Shown: positions 1 to 11,403 of the stretch, piece after piece
Layout of the letters: each line of letters begins with the position of its first letter
Numbering within the stretch: position 1 is the first letter of the stretch
From: Saccharina japonica
Taxonomy: Eukaryota > Sar > Phaeophyceae > Laminariales > Laminariaceae
Assembly: GCA_008828725.1 (NCBI GenBank)
Contig: MEHQ01002823.1
Span: 46,178-110,177 of the forward strand
Reading direction: 5' to 3'
DNA length: 64,000 nt
Program-made: the position numbers and the translations under genes
The notes under the pieces: generated by a model
What the model saw: the letters and a program-made list of their open reading frames with translations, nothing else
What the model was told of the DNA's origin: nothing
Databases searched by the model: none

Positions 1-121
1 CCCCCCCCCCCCCCCCCCCCGCCTACTACATAAATCATGAATCCGTTTCGGCCCCCAAGATAGCGACAAAAGAAAGCATACCTTTTTTTACGCGTAATGT
101 TGTTATATAACCGTCTACTGT

Positions 122-276
122 TGCGGGGGACCATAGTAAACACTAGTAAATAGTAAATAGGACCAAACATTGTTATTAATAGTAAAAACAGGTAAAAATA
201 TAGCATTTTGTCTGTAGCGTAGGCCCTATTTACTACTGTTACTAGTGTTACTAGTATTTACTATGCTCCCCCGTAA
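122..276. mobile_element. MITE-A copy 1
   Basis: Family description: the ends are TTACGGGGGACCATAGTAAA and its inverted complement, the inner arms carry TAGGACCAAATATTGTTAG and GTACCGTAGGTCCTATTTAC, and the length is about 100-155 bp. It has no coding capacity. The insertion site is usually in a TTA/TAA context, so the target duplication is probably short (TA or TTA). This copy carries an extra TTAATA in the left inner arm near 172-178 that other copies lack. Confidence 0.8.
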
Positions 277-737
277 TAGTATTAAATACTGTAAGAGCAG
301 CGTGAGGGCCCAGAACTATCGGGTAGGGTAGAGGATCATGTTGAGCCCGTGCCGTACGACTCCTTGCCTTGCAACCATTGTACATGGTAACTTCGAGACC
401 AACCATTGGATCATATCACCCCCCCATCAATCACGCAGTAGTTAGTGGCCATCGCTGTAAATAGTCGTCACTTTGTTTTTTTTATCGTCAGTTTTGCTAT
501 CTTGAGAATAAGGGTCTCAAGAGAGTTAACGAAAAAGCGTCTTAAGAGTGTCTCGAGAGGGTTGACAAAACAAGTGCCTCAAGAGGGTTGGCACCGACCT
601 ACGTACGACTCCATCTGTGTGTGGCCCCTTTGCTCCCGTCTATTAACACACCTACCTTTGTTACTCACTCCCGCCTAGTAGTGGTAGTAATGGCAATAAG
701 TGTTGCTACTGCTAGTTCTACTACATCATGAATAGCA

Positions 738-842
738 GTGCCTACTGGTTGCCCCTACTGCCCACTGCCTACTGTCTACTGCCCACTACCTACTGCCTAT
801 TGCCTACTGCCTACTGTCCACTGCCCACTGCCTACTGCATAC
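738..842. repeat. ACTGCCY heptamer minisatellite
   Basis: About 15 degenerate units of a 7-bp word (CTACTGC / CCACTGC). The short reading frames across it are by-products of the repeat. Confidence 0.8.
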
Positions 843-997
843 GCTAGGTACTGCTTTAGTTTGTCACCACAAAGCTTGTATATATCTAGCTACAATAGGA
901 TGAAGAATCCGCACGGACACTTGAGTCACAGGTGGACCCCCCCCCCCCTCCACTACGGCCGTGCAAGACATAAGTACCCCCCCCCCCCTCCCCCCAC

Positions 998-1171
998 CGC
1001 ACATTGTGGGCGTAAAGCAATCAGTATGGAGACATTGAACAGTAGTCTCTATAGCAAACCCCACAAGGTGTCGACAACCTCTCAATTCGGTATTATTACG
1101 CATACTATGTGTAAAAGGGTGCTACATTGTTCAACGTCACTACAAGGGTTTCCAACGCCCGCATTATGCAA
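998..1171. mobile_element. MITE-E copy 1
   Basis: The left arm GCACATTGTGGGCGTAAAG and the right arm ending CAACGCCCGCATTATGC are inverted, as are the inner blocks AGACATTGAACA and TTGTTCAACGTC. The centre contains CAAACCCCACAAGGTGTCGA. Other copies are near 19,205, 24,080 and 31,500. Confidence 0.65.
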
Positions 1172-1192
1172 CAGGGGGGGGGGTCCCGGCCA

Positions 1193-1255
1193 CGTGTGGT
1201 GTGCTGGAAGTCAACTGGATAGAGAGAACGGTTTAGTATGAAGAACACACACACG
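1193..1255 (+). repeat. CA-tail repeat fragment
   Basis: The last 60 bp of the CA-tail family, ending in GAAGAACACACACACG. A diverged piece of the same family is near 898-930. Confidence 0.55.
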
Positions 1256-1380
1256 CATATGTCATGGTATTCAGGGCATCCCCGTTTCCCCTCTATTTTT
1301 GAGGTGGCGTGTTTCTGATAGAAAACACGCCGAGAAAAATATGAATTGCCTCCCCCGCTCTTTCCCATAATTCTCTCTGA

Positions 1381-1692
1381 GACGCATGCTGCGACGATAG
1401 AGGTGTACCATTTTGTTTCCGAGATTTGTCACTTGAGGAGGTCTATACTAATAGTAAGTAATATATACTAATAGCAAGTCACCCAATTGTTTTTGGAGGA
1501 AAACAAAAGTGCTATGATGCCCGATTGACAATACCACGGCCTAACGATACAACGAAACATATGGCAAAACGAAAATGGACAAATTCCGGCAATTTTGGGT
1601 TAAAGAGCCTTTAATACGTCAGTCAGGAAACAATTCAGCCAAAAAAAGGTATACCTTATACCTCTACTCGTACCTCTATCATAGCATGCCTC
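1381..1692. mobile_element. MITE-C copy 1
   Basis: The ends GACGCATGCTGCGACGATAG and CTATCATAGCATGCCTC are inverted. The inner right side carries the family word ATTTTGGGTTAAAG and CAGCCAAAAAAAGGTATACC. Related copies: 11,404, 16,319, 23,665 and 26,360. Confidence 0.7.
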
Positions 1693-2021
1693 CTCACAAT
1701 AAGAAAACCAGAGCGAGCGGCAACGAATAAAAAATGTCATCAAAACATCAATCTTGTGAGTGACTGAGCGCGTCTCGTCTCACCCTGCCTCCGGTAGCAG
1801 TACTACTGTAGTATTAATAGTAGGGTTAGCCTAGCCCCATGCCGCACACGGCACACTTGTTATCCAGTACCTAACCTGCACCAGGGTATACTAGTGTCTT
1901 AAACCTTAACCCATTCAGAACTGAAAAAAAAATCCGCACTAATTCCAAGTGGTTTGTCCCCAAGTACTATAATACTGTATCAATGTATCAATGGACAGAC
2001 CACTTCTTGAGGGGTTTATCC

Positions 2022-2268
<247 letters not shown>

Positions 2269-2372
2269 CTTCGACTCTGTTTTTGTGGGTGCCCACACGC
2301 GCGAGGCCGGTCGTTCGCGGTGCGCAAGACCACGAACTAATCGCTTTTGGCAGCTGACAATAATCATTAGAG

Positions 2373-2605
2373 TGGCGGAGTTCCTGAGATACAGGTCACA
2401 CACAGGTGGTTAGATGCGGAAAGCACACCAAATGACACGAAATATACCGGAAATTGTCACGATGTACGAATGCCACGAGAATAATGACAATAATACGAGT
2501 AATAGTGGCGGAGTTCCTGAGACCGGTCGGTGGAAGGATGCGGAAAGCACACGAAAGAGCACGAGAGAGACCGAAAGTGGTCACGATGTGTATGCCACAC
2601 GATAT
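2373..2605. repeat. two tandem copies of the GTGGCGGAGT dispersed repeat
   Basis: Two direct copies, starting near 2,373 and 2,503, share GTGGCGGAGTTCCTGAGA and GATGCGGAAAGCACAC. Diverged relatives lie at about 4,450-4,570, 4,925-5,085 and, reversed, 8,750-8,860. Confidence 0.65.
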
Positions 2606-3040
2606 TAAATGCTACGGTAGCTTAGCTAATAGGTTGGGTAGGTAGAAGGTTAACCTTTTACCAGAAGCCCGACGGACTAATGCCTCAACAGTATTAGTAA
2701 TGGTATTATAATGTATGGTGGCGGTCTTAGCAGGGTGTGATTGTTTCATAGCTGTCATATGCGCAGTAGCCCATATATAGGTACATATCATATGAGCAAT
2801 TCATTGTGATTGTTTTGTATATGTGATACGCGTAGTAGCCCATAACAGGTACACATGAGCAATGCCACCTTGCAAGGGTGGCACCTTATTTTCTGACGCG
2901 AGCTCCTCCTGCTTCACATGAAGAGCTCAATACCTCACCCGCAATATGTATGATATACGATTTCGAAGACAGTCTGTTTTGCGCGACCTGGTCATCAAGG
3001 TTTCTATATCCTCTACTGTAGTTCTAAACCAAATACACTC

Positions 3041-3130
3041 TTAACCCATTTAGGACTGCAGTCCCGATGTGGGTACAAAACACTTGGAAATAGACTGAAA
3101 TAGGTATTCCTAGACAGTCCAGTTCTAAAA
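3041..3130. mobile_element. MITE-D copy, diverged
   Basis: A left arm TTAACCCATTTAGGACTGCA and part of the centre are visible, but the right arm is degraded. See 31,541-31,639 for an intact copy. Confidence 0.5.
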
Positions 3131-3165
3131 GGATTACGTAATAGCAAAAGTATCATACTGTATAC

Positions 3166-3272
3166 GACGGGGGGCCATAGTAGATAGGACCTACTGCACA
3201 TACAAAAACCTATATAAATCCCCATTTTTTACTAACAATATTTGGTCCTATTTACTATGGTCCCCTCCGTAA
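3166..3272. mobile_element. MITE-A copy 2
   Basis: Both inverted arms are present (GGGGGGCCATAGTA and TACTATGGTCCCCTCCGTAA) in a short version of about 107 bp. The first of four copies packed within 730 bp. Confidence 0.7.
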
Positions 3273-3287
3273 TCTTAATAACCGTTA

Positions 3288-3363
3288 GTGGACCATAGTA
3301 AATACTAGTAAATAGAACCTACGGTACACACAAAAACCTACACATTTCCCTATTTTTACTAAC
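3288..3363. mobile_element. MITE-A left half, cut by a 10-bp array
   Basis: It begins TGGACCATAGTAAATACTAG and stops in the middle where the TAGTCACTAA array starts. The array may have expanded from the interior of this copy. Confidence 0.6.
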
Positions 3364-3653
3364 CATAGTCACTAATAGTCACTAATAGTCACTAATAGTC
3401 ACTAATAGTCACTAATAGTCACTAATAGTCACTAATAGTCACTAATAGTCACTGATAGTCACTAATAGTCACTAATAGTCACTGATAGTCACTAATAGTC
3501 ACTAATAGACACTGATAGTCACTACTAGTCACTAATAGTCACTAATAGACACTGATAGTCACTAATAGACACTGATAGTCACTAATAGTCACTAATAGTC
3601 ACTAATAGTCACTGATAGTCACTAATAGTCACTAATAGTCACTAATAGTCACT
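3364..3653 (+). repeat. 10-bp tandem array, TAGTCACTAA, about 29 units
   Basis: Direct, spacer-free repeats of a 10-bp word with a few point variants (TAGACACTGA, CTAGTCACTA). The spacing is uniform and there are no spacers, so this is a minisatellite and not a CRISPR array. Confidence 0.95.
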
Positions 3654-3654
3654 A

Positions 3655-3772
3655 TTGCGGGGGACCATAGTACATAGGACCTACGGTACACACAAAAAAC
3701 GATAGAATTCCCTATTTTAACGGAAAATATTTGGTCCTATTTACTAGTGTTTACTATGGTCCCCTCCGTAAT
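3655..3772. mobile_element. MITE-A copy, right of the array
   Basis: Complete arms, GCGGGGGACCATAGTA and TACTATGGTCCCCTCCGTAA. A partial tandem copy with the same right arm and flanking TATGAATATCCGGTAG follows at about 3,800-3,890, indicating a local duplication of about 120 bp. Confidence 0.7.
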
Positions 3773-3963
3773 ATGAATATCCGGTAGTTAGTTGCTCACG
3801 TCGGTACTCACGAAAAACGATATAATTCCCTATTTTAACGAAAAAAAAATGGTCCTATTTACTAGTGTTTACTATAGTCCCCTCCGTAATATGAATATCC
3901 GGTAGTTAGTTGCTCACGTAAGGACCTCAACCGCTCACAAAAAAAAGCCAGCCCAAAACGTGC

Positions 3964-3995
3964 CTATGGGGGTATGACCCTCCAAACCCCCATAG
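3964..3995. mobile_element. MITE-F short palindrome
   Basis: CTATGGGGGTATGACCC and its near complement form a 32-bp hairpin of the CTATGGGC...GCCCATAG family. Confidence 0.5.
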
Positions 3996-4065
3996 ATGTG
4001 TACCAGAGGGTATAATAATACTGCTGTATGGCGGTCTCTGGTTGGGGCGAACCGGCCACTAACTG

Positions 4066-4175
4066 TGTGTGTATGTGTGTTCTTCACGTTAAACCGTCCT
4101 TTCTACCCGTCGACATCCAGCACACACCCAGCAGTAGTGTCCGTGTGCCGATTCTTCATCCTAGAGAGAGAGAGA
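4066..4175 (-). repeat. CA-tail repeat copy
   Basis: Antisense copy that includes the family words TTCTTCACGTTAAACCGTCC and CTACCCGTCGACATCCAGCA. The terminal CT/GA run near 4,164-4,176 is copy specific. A (CATA)n run follows at 4,236-4,265. Confidence 0.65.
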
Positions 4176-4429
4176 GCTACCAGTTCTTCTGTGGTCACAA
4201 AAACATTACGAACGTAGCAAAAACATTACGAACGTAGACATACATACATACATACATACATACATGATAACACACGGGAGGAGAATGTCCGAAGGCGTCA
4301 TAAAAAGCACCACGCGAACCTTCTTTGTGGTGTTGTAGTCCATTAGGGTATCGATATGTGCGAGCCAATAGACACGAAACCACCGACAAAAAGTACTCGT
4401 TGGGCAACTAAAGTACGTACGAAGTATCA

Positions 4430-5640
4430 TTTTAGAGTAATAGTTACTGTGTAGTGGTGGAGTCCTCTCACACCGGCGCCGTTATATTCGAACAACATTG
4501 ACGAAAAAGCGCGAAACGAAAGAGAGAGGTTGAAAGTGGTCACGATGTCACGATGTCACGATAATAGCGAGTAGTATTAATAAATAGTAGTGGTAGTGGT
4601 GGGGGTCTCTGATGTGAGGTCCGGCAGATATTTCCCGGAAATTTCCCCGAACGCCACGGCGGCGCGCACGGGCTCAAGCCCTTTTAGTACTACTATTAAT
4701 ACTGCACTTCACAAAAACTTGAAGCTGAGTCTAACTCCAAGTAAGTTTTCCCCATGTCGGGAGTACAGTTCTAAAAAAGGCGCCTAAATAAGAAGTTATA
4801 CGTGTACCCCTTATTATTTGTGGCCGATTAGGGTAGTAGTTGTGGATTCCCGATATGAGCGAGAGCCGATCGATAGTGTGTGACACCGCCACCATCACCA
4901 ATGCTGGGCAACAATTAATAAATAAATGAATGGTGGCGGAGGATGTCCCCTCAGTAGCTACCCCTCTCATCAGAACGGTAATTGTTTGTGCTCGTTGCGT
5001 TCGGAATTTAGAAGAGAGACGAAAGAGCGCGAGGAAAGAGGAAAGAGGTCGAAAGCGGTCACTCACGGTGTGTGTGACGATGAAAATAATTAGCTACTAC
5101 TACTGTACTATGCGGGGGGACATACATACTCTGTAGTAATCAGGACCAAAATATGGGGTATACACATAGGGGGGATACCTGCTAAAGGGTTTCATCGTGG
5201 GTTCTGACTGCAACAATAGCCCACCCCAAATAGTGCTGGTCCACACTCTGTCTGGTAAAAACTGGGAACCGGCCGCTAGCCGCGAGAAAAGAAATATCAG
5301 AATGAATGAATGATGATGAGCGCCGCGAATCCTTCTTGTTTCTCTGTGTTCGGCTAGAAGGGTGTGGGATGGGGGGGTTGTGCTGGTTCTTGGTGTGAGC
5401 GAGCCGATAGGTATACATGAGTACCTAAATACCACACCGACTAATAAGACAGTTGGGCTCGTAGAATACTAGTGGTACGTAGAAAGAAGCACAGACAAAA
5501 GAGCGCGAAATAAGTCGATATTACTACTGTAATTTTTTAATTGGTCACGATCTATATCAAGATAATAATGGTATATTGCTATAAGGCATTAATTAATACT
5601 TCGTTGGGCTACTTACTGGTAAAATGCATTAATTAACAAA
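4430..5640. other. gene-free stretch with diverged repeats
   Basis: Two diverged GTGGCGGAGT-family copies (about 4,450-4,570 and 4,925-5,085) and a MITE-D relic (about 4,720-4,785) are visible. I see nothing recognisable in 5,090-5,640. Confidence 0.5.
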
Positions 5641-6190
5641 ATACCCACCCAAGCTAAGCCTTACAACTTACAACACTCTCCCCCCCTTCAGAACGGCGGG
5701 CGGGGTAAAAAACGTTTTCATGGTGCTCGTGGGAATCGAACTCACGACCACTACAACCCATCCATGATCTTCTATCTATCTGCTGATTGATGATGCCATT
5801 TGTTAAGGCATTTTGGTCCGTTGGGCTACTGGCTACTGGTAAAAGGTTAGCCGACTACCCACCCAATCTAAAAGCCTTTTTACAACACTCTCTCCCCCCC
5901 CTTCAGAGCAGCGGGGTATTTGGTCTTCGTATGGGGCCGTACGTGCCTAGTATAGTAGCATTACGTGTAAGGCGTCGTAGTTAGATTGGGCGGTGGGTGA
6001 TAGGTGAACCCTTTACAGTTACTGTAAAAGTACCAGTAGCCCAGCGGACTAATGCCTTAACAAATAGCGCCGTCGGCAGGACATGGGATGGGTTGTAGTG
6101 GTCGTGAGTTCGAATCGAATCTCACGACCACCATGAAAACGCTTTTTAAAGAAACGCGAAATTCCTCATGTCAAAAACCTGATAAACACT
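5640..6190. mobile_element. SINE-2 pair, tRNA-like
   Basis: Two copies, one per strand (about 5,640-5,885 reverse, 5,985-6,190 forward), share an A-box-like TAGCCCAGCGGACTAATGCC and a B-box-like GTGAGTTCGAATC followed by ACGACCACCATGAAAACGC. The spacing and boxes fit a tRNA-derived SINE. The 3' ends carry ACACTCTCCCTGTGGG-like sequence. Confidence 0.6.
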
Positions 6191-6245
6191 CTCCCTGTGG
6201 GTCCCCACAGATAGATTGTTAAGAACTTCGGACTTTCCCCCCCCC

Positions 6246-6595
6246 CATTTATTATCTTCGCCCTTCTTTTCTCTCTCCTTCCTAGTCGTAACTCAGACCC
6301 GGGGTCACAAAGTAGGCCCTTCTCCCTCCTCCCCCACTACAGTTCTCGCCTTGCACTTTACTCGCGAGAAGAGGCTTCAGCCCGTTTTTCCCTCGTCGAC
6401 TCGCATCGAATTGCGCCTACCCACGCTTCCAGACGCTCTCAGCAGCTAGCTGATGATTCCATTTTTTATTCATTTTCGCGAATGAACTCAAAAGTCCGAC
6501 CCACATGAGATTTGAACCCCGGAAACCAACTCTCTTAGTAGCATTCGAGGGTACCACTACTACTACTAGACCATCGGAGCGACTGGACTAGGCAC
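6246..6595 (-). mobile_element. SINE-1 copy
   Basis: Reversed relative to 54,874: the body starts ATTTATTATCTTCGCCC (tail complement) and the tRNA-like head ends near 6,595 (ACCATCGGAGCG). A TAC-rich insertion lies in the head. Confidence 0.75.
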
Positions 6596-6634
6596 TGATA
6601 CGGCCCCATGTGAAGACCAAAGACCAAATACCCC

Positions 6635-7310
6635 CCGCTGTTCTGAAGGGGGGGAGAGTGTTATAGATAGGAAGGCTTACATTGGGAAATAGGTGGTAGG
6701 TAATTGGTTAACCTTTTACCAGTAACCTAACGGACCATGCCTTAGCACTACTACTACTACTGTAGTCTGGGGACCCAGGGAAGAGTGTTTATCTCAGGTT
6801 GTGACATGAGACATGAGGTGGAAATTCGCTTCTCCACCCATCCTATCCTATCCCATATCATCCCACATCTCATCAACATCCCATCCCATACCGTTCTTTA
6901 AAAAGAGTTTCATCAACATGGCGGTGGTCGTGAGATTCGAACTCACGACCTCTACAACCCACCATTGGGCATTGGGTGGGTGGGTGGTTGGTTGGTTAAC
7001 CGTTAATCAGTAGCCCAACGGATTAATTAATGCCGTACCACTACTAGTCCGAAGTTCTTAACAATGAATGTCTCGGGACCCAAGTAAGAGTGTTTTTATC
7101 AGGTTCTGACATGATACATGAATGAGGAGGAAATTCTCGCCTTTCTTTTGAAAAGCGTTTTCGTGGTGGTGGTCGTGAGATTCGAACTCACGACCTCTAC
7201 AACCCACCATGTATGTATGTCCTGCTGACGACGCCATTTATTGAGACATTAGTCCGTTGGGCTACTACTACTGGTAAAAACAAATACCCACCTAATCTAA
7301 GCCTTACAAC
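6635..7310. mobile_element. SINE-2 cluster, three partial copies
   Basis: The block TCGTGAGATTCGAACTCACG recurs at 6,928 and 7,169, and the TAGCCCAACGGA block recurs at 6,727 (variant), 7,009 and, reversed, 7,254. The copies are head-to-tail or overlapping, which makes exact borders uncertain. Confidence 0.55.
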
Positions 7311-7360
7311 AATAATACATACGTAGATAGTGGCGGGTGTCTCTTGTACAAGCCGCCGGT

Positions 7361-7500
7361 CGCTAAAAATGCAAGACAAGAATCGTTGTGGGGGAGGAGG
7401 GAGAGGAGCCTACTTTGTGACCCCGGATCTGAGTTACGACTAGGGAGGAGAGAGAAAGGAAGGGCGAAGATAATAAATGGGATGGACAAAAAAAAAATAA
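7361..7500 (+). mobile_element. SINE-1, 5'-truncated
   Basis: Only the 3' 140 bp are present, ending AATAAATGGGATGGAC and an A-rich tail. 5' truncation is typical of target-primed reverse transcription. Confidence 0.7.
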
Positions 7501-7729
7501 AAAAAAAATAGGCAAGCTATAGGCAAGCAAGAAAGGGAAATAAATGTCCGAACGTATGAAGGATGATGATGCTTCAAATAGCAGTAGTACTTGCAGTACG
7601 AGTAGAGATCGCCACTTATTCGAGAATATGCAATAATAATAGTTGGCATACACTTTGTACGAGACAAAATGGCTTTGCTACTGTGACCCGAAACGTAGTA
7701 TCTCTGCTGTGTCGTAGATGTTTTTTTTT

Positions 7730-7850
7730 TTACCACAGAAGAGCCAGCTGGTATTTCTCTAGGATGAATAATCAGCACGGACACACGACACGGACACTGG
7801 GTGCGCTAGATGTCGGGTAAAAAGAACGGTTTGATGTGAAGAACATACAT
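7730..7850 (+). repeat. CA-tail repeat copy
   Basis: It contains CCACAGAAGAGCCAGCTGGT, AGGATGAATAATCAGCACGG and a tail GAAGAACATACATACACACA. Confidence 0.65.
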
Positions 7851-7857
7851 ACACACA

Positions 7858-7918
7858 TTGGGCTTAGGCTTAGGCTTGGGTTTAGGCTTAGGCTTAGGCT
7901 TAGGCTTGGGCTTAGTTT
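7858..7918 (+). repeat. short TTAGGC/TTGGGC hexamer tract
   Basis: About ten units of GGCTTA with GGGTTTA and GGCTTG variants. TTAGGC is the nematode telomere repeat, but ten degenerate internal units do not make a telomere. Confidence 0.75.
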
Positions 7919-8004
7919 TCGCACCCTTCGGTGTGCTTTCCGAACTAATGTAAGCACCGACCGATCTGAGGTCTGAGAGGGGCTGAGGAGACTCGGTTGC
8001 TATC

Positions 8005-8160
8005 GTGTGTTTGTGTGTTCGTCACATTTAACCGTCCTTTCTACCCGTCGACATCCAGCACACCCAGTGTCCGTGCCAATTTTTTCATCCTAAAAAAGTA
8101 CCAGTTCTGTGGTCACAAAACTACGACACAGAGATACTACGCTCAGTGCAGTAAGCAGAG
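8005..8160 (-). repeat. CA-tail repeat copy
   Basis: Antisense copy from GTGTGTTCGTCACATTTAAC through the CTTACTGCACTGAGCGTAG-like block. Confidence 0.65.
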
Positions 8161-8285
8161 TGGGGATGAGGGAGAAGAGCCTGTTTTGTAACCTCGGATC
8201 TGAATTACGACTGACTATGGAGGGAGAGGGACACAGACCACAGAAGTACGAAGATAATAAATGGGATGGACAGAAAAAAGATGCA
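8161..8285 (+). mobile_element. SINE-1, 5'-truncated and diverged
   Basis: Retains GAAGAGCCTGTTTTGTAACC and AATAAATGGGATGGACAG. It abuts the CA-tail repeat on its left. Confidence 0.6.
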
Positions 8286-8444
8286 GCATACATACCACCA
8301 TCGTCGTCCATCGATTGTTGCTGTTACAGTTATCATTATAGTTAGTTGCTGGTTTCGTACGGAGCCGCTCGCGAAGAACCCGCGCCAATTTAATCATACA
8401 TCATATACAGCGCGAGCGGATCCGTACTGACGTACAGTGTGTAT

Positions 8445-8640
8445 GTATGCATGTATGTATGAATGTATGTGTGTGTATGTTCTTCACATTAACCTTCCTT
8501 TCTACCCGTCGACATCCAGCACACCCAGTGTCCGTGCCGATTCTTCATCCTAAAAGGTACCAGTTCTGTGGCCACAAAACTACGACACAGAGACACTACG
8601 CTCAGTGCAGTAAGCAGAGCAGACAATGCAATGCCCAATC
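8445..8640 (-). repeat. CA-tail repeat copy
   Basis: Nearly intact antisense copy; CCTTTCTACCCGTCGACATC and the ACTACGACACAGAGACACTA block are both present. Confidence 0.7.
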
Positions 8641-8649
8641 GACCACAAA

Positions 8650-9160
8650 GAAGGAGGGTTCGCGGTGCTGATCTTCCATCCGGGTAATATGTTCCAGCTA
8701 GCTGGTACTAGGTAGGTTGTCCGCACGTCCGCACAGTATTTTTATTTGTTTATCGTGATACAGTATCGTGATATCGTGACCGTTTATTGCCGACATCTCT
8801 ACTTCTCCCGCGCTCTTTCGTATATTGCCGAAATTCACGACACGACCGGTCTGAGGGGACTCCATGGACTCCATGATTATGAGCTACGAACGATTTATTG
8901 CTATGGTTTATTGCCGAACGACTAATTAGTTAGTTGGTGGTTTCATTTCATGTCATCATGTATCATGTACCAGGTAGAAATGTGTCATCTCGCTCATCAT
9001 TCATCGTCGCGGTAATCCACAATAATGCATGCACGACCTGAAAGAAGGAACGGAAGGGTTCGCGTTGCGTTGCTCTCATTCATGATGATTTTCGTGTATT
9101 TTCGTATTTTCCCGAACTAGCGACCGGCGGCTCACACTATTAATAGAGATTTTTGCCACT
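8650..9160. other. gene-free stretch
   Basis: Apart from a reversed GTGGCGGAGT-family relic near 8,750-8,860 I see nothing recognisable. Confidence 0.4.
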
Positions 9161-9166
9161 TTACTA

Positions 9167-9317
9167 TTACGGAGGACCATAGTAAATATCATATAATAGG
9201 ACCAAATAAATATTGATTGTTAGTAAAAGTAGGTAGTAAATGTATAGCTTTTATTAATAGTGTGTACCGCAGGTCCTATTTACTAGTATTACTAGTGTTT
9301 ACTATGCTCCCCCGTAA
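9167..9317. mobile_element. MITE-A copy
   Basis: Arms TTACGGAGGACCATAGTAAA and TACTATGCTCCCCCGTAA. An ATTAATA stretch near 9,251 interrupts the centre. Confidence 0.75.
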
Positions 9318-9376
9318 TAATATTAATATTACTATACGAAGTATATGAACACCAAGTCTAATACTTATTTCGAGAC

Positions 9377-9716
9377 ATGTATTTTCTTTTTTCTCCTCCT
9401 CGCTACATTCTTCGTAACTCAGATCCGAGATCAACATAGCAGGCTCTTTCCCCCCCTCCCACCTCACTACGACGGTACGTACGTGCCTTCCATTCATTGT
9501 TTATCGCGAGAAGACTTCAGCCCGTTCTTCCCTCCCTCGTCGACTTGCTTGCGTCGAATTGCGCCTATACCCACGCTATAATAATAGGCGCTCTCGGCAG
9601 TTAGTTGATTCCTTTTTTTTTTATTCGCAGTCTCACCACGGTGGGACTCGAACTCCACACAACAAACAGGATCAATGCCCCGAGGGTAACCATCAGACCA
9701 CCGGGGCGACCGGCTG
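9377..9716 (-). mobile_element. SINE-1 copy, full head
   Basis: The head at 9,640-9,716 (complement) has the A-box-like GGTGGTCTGATGG and B-box-like GGAGTTCGAGTCCC. The sequence between the boxes differs from the 54,874 copy, so heads within the family are diverse. Confidence 0.75.
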
Positions 9717-9819
9717 ACGTGGTGCATGCACGGCAGTGGCCATTTATTTCGATGCGTCCCCTCTCTCGCGCGCTGTTTCGCCCACTATTACAAGAGTTAA
9801 GAGTTAGTTAGTTGTTGTT

Positions 9820-10080
9820 GTGAATTTAACGACCCCAGCCAACCCCCTCTCCTCTGCACCAAAGGTGTCGGGAGACATGTCAAGCAAGGCAAAGCATGCA
9901 TGCATGCGCTGTCAAGGGTGTAGGGCCGAAGTGTCCCAGACTTGAACCTAGTAGTCTGGTGTCAAGTCACGGCATGTCAAGGCAAAGCTGCTGTCTGTCA
10001 AGGGTTGGAAGTCCTGTCTCCCGACATCTTTGCTCTGCACTACTATTGTTGATTTGCTTCAGTATATTTAGTTTTTAATA
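9820..10080. other. gene-free stretch
   Basis: Contains TGTCAAGGCAAAGC-like words repeated several times between 9,880 and 10,020, a possible short degenerate tandem repeat, then a T-rich tract. Confidence 0.4.
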
Positions 10081-10124
10081 TTTTTTCCTTTTCGCTTTTT
10101 TTCTTTTTTCTCTTTTTTTCTCTT

Positions 10125-10340
10125 GCATGCACCTGGATTGCTAGCAGGGTATGTCTTGCCTGTCGTATATGGCATTGCATTGTCTGCTGTGCTTACTGCA
10201 CTGAGCGTAGTGTCTCTGTGTCGTAGTTTTGTGACCACAGAACTGGTACCTTTTTAGGATGAAGAATCGGCACGGACACTGGGTGTGCTGGATGTCGATG
10301 GGTAGAAAGGAAGGTTTAATGTGAAGAACACACACACTAC
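10125..10340 (+). repeat. CA-tail repeat, longest copy
   Basis: Family description: about 210 bp, starting ACCTGGATTGCTAGCA, through TGGCATTGCATTGTCTGC, TTGTGACCACAGAACTGGTA and GGATGTCGATGGGTAGAAAG, and ending GAAGAACACACACAC. The fixed CA tail suggests a non-LTR retroelement 3' end or a SINE using a CA tail. There is no A or B box that I trust. Fragments: 10,640-10,692, 28,130, 28,915 and 38,050. Confidence 0.7.
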
Positions 10341-10371
10341 TACGTACTACTACTGTCCTGTAGTAATATTA

Positions 10372-10612
10372 ATATTGTCTTCGCCCTTCTTTTCCCTCCC
10401 TCCGTCCTTCTTAGTCGACACTCAGATCCGGGGTTCTCAACGCAGGCTCTTCTCCCCCCTCCCACCACTACTACTACTACTACTAGTACGGTACGTGCCT
10501 TGATTTTTTATCGCGATAATATTTCAAGCACTACTACTTTCTTTCCTCGTCGATTCGCGTCGGATGTTACATACAGTACATACAGTACGTACAGTACATC
10601 AACATCATGCCA
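10372..10612 (-). mobile_element. SINE-1, head missing
   Basis: The body only, from TGTCTTCGCCCTTC to TCGCGTCGGATG, followed by a TACAGTACA-type repeat (10,565-10,600) where the head would begin. Confidence 0.6.
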
Positions 10613-10699
10613 GGCGCTTTCTGCAGTAAGTGAGTCGACGTGGTTCACTCGACGGGTAGAAAGGACGAATTAATGTGAAGAACACACACACAATAGTAC

Positions 10700-11400
10700 C
10701 ACGACATCATAGCGGGGCTGGAAATAGTAACAGAGTGAGTGACCTTCGACATTATTATTAGATTCATACATCGTTTGGAGGCTAACCACAAGAAGACCAC
10801 CGGGGCGACCCAGAGGGAGCCCTACCTATCGTCGACCACAGCACCACAAAAGAAAGAAGCTTCGTGGTCCAGTAGAGCTTACCCATCAATATTACATGCT
10901 TGTTCAAGAAAATCATTGTTTGGTTACCCTATCCTCATATCCTCGTCGTGATGCTCATCATCAATCATCAGAGGAGAGGTGATTACCACATATATATACA
11001 CCTGGTATAATATTAGGGCCGTTATTATCGGAGAGCTTTTTCTCCAGAATTTTGAATTTAAAAAAAAAACGTGATTTTGATATCGAGATATGGAAGCGTT
11101 CTGTCACAATTTGTGAAATTTAGCAGAGAGAGGGAACAAAAATGAGGATATTTCAATTTCACACATTAAATATTTGAAAAAAAAAAAAAAAAAAACTCGA
11201 AAACTCGAAAACCTGGAAGTTGAAAAAAAATGCGCGAAAAAATAACCTCGAAAATTCTGAAAATTCTGGAGGGGAAAAAAAACTCGCCGAAAAAAAACAA
11301 CGGCCCTTATTACCCCCTTACCACTTTCGTTTGATAAAATGGTTGATGATTACTCTTGTTGTGTTCGAGACGAAGAGGAGTAACCCTACCCCTATAACCC
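10700..11400. other. gene-free stretch, A-rich
   Basis: 11,040-11,300 is A-rich with GAAAACTCGAAAACCTGGAA-like iterations. I see no gene or known element. Confidence 0.4.
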
Positions 11401-11403
11401 CGG

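Noticed and set aside
3364-3653. CRISPR-like array
   Set aside because: Units abut with no spacers and the host is eukaryotic.
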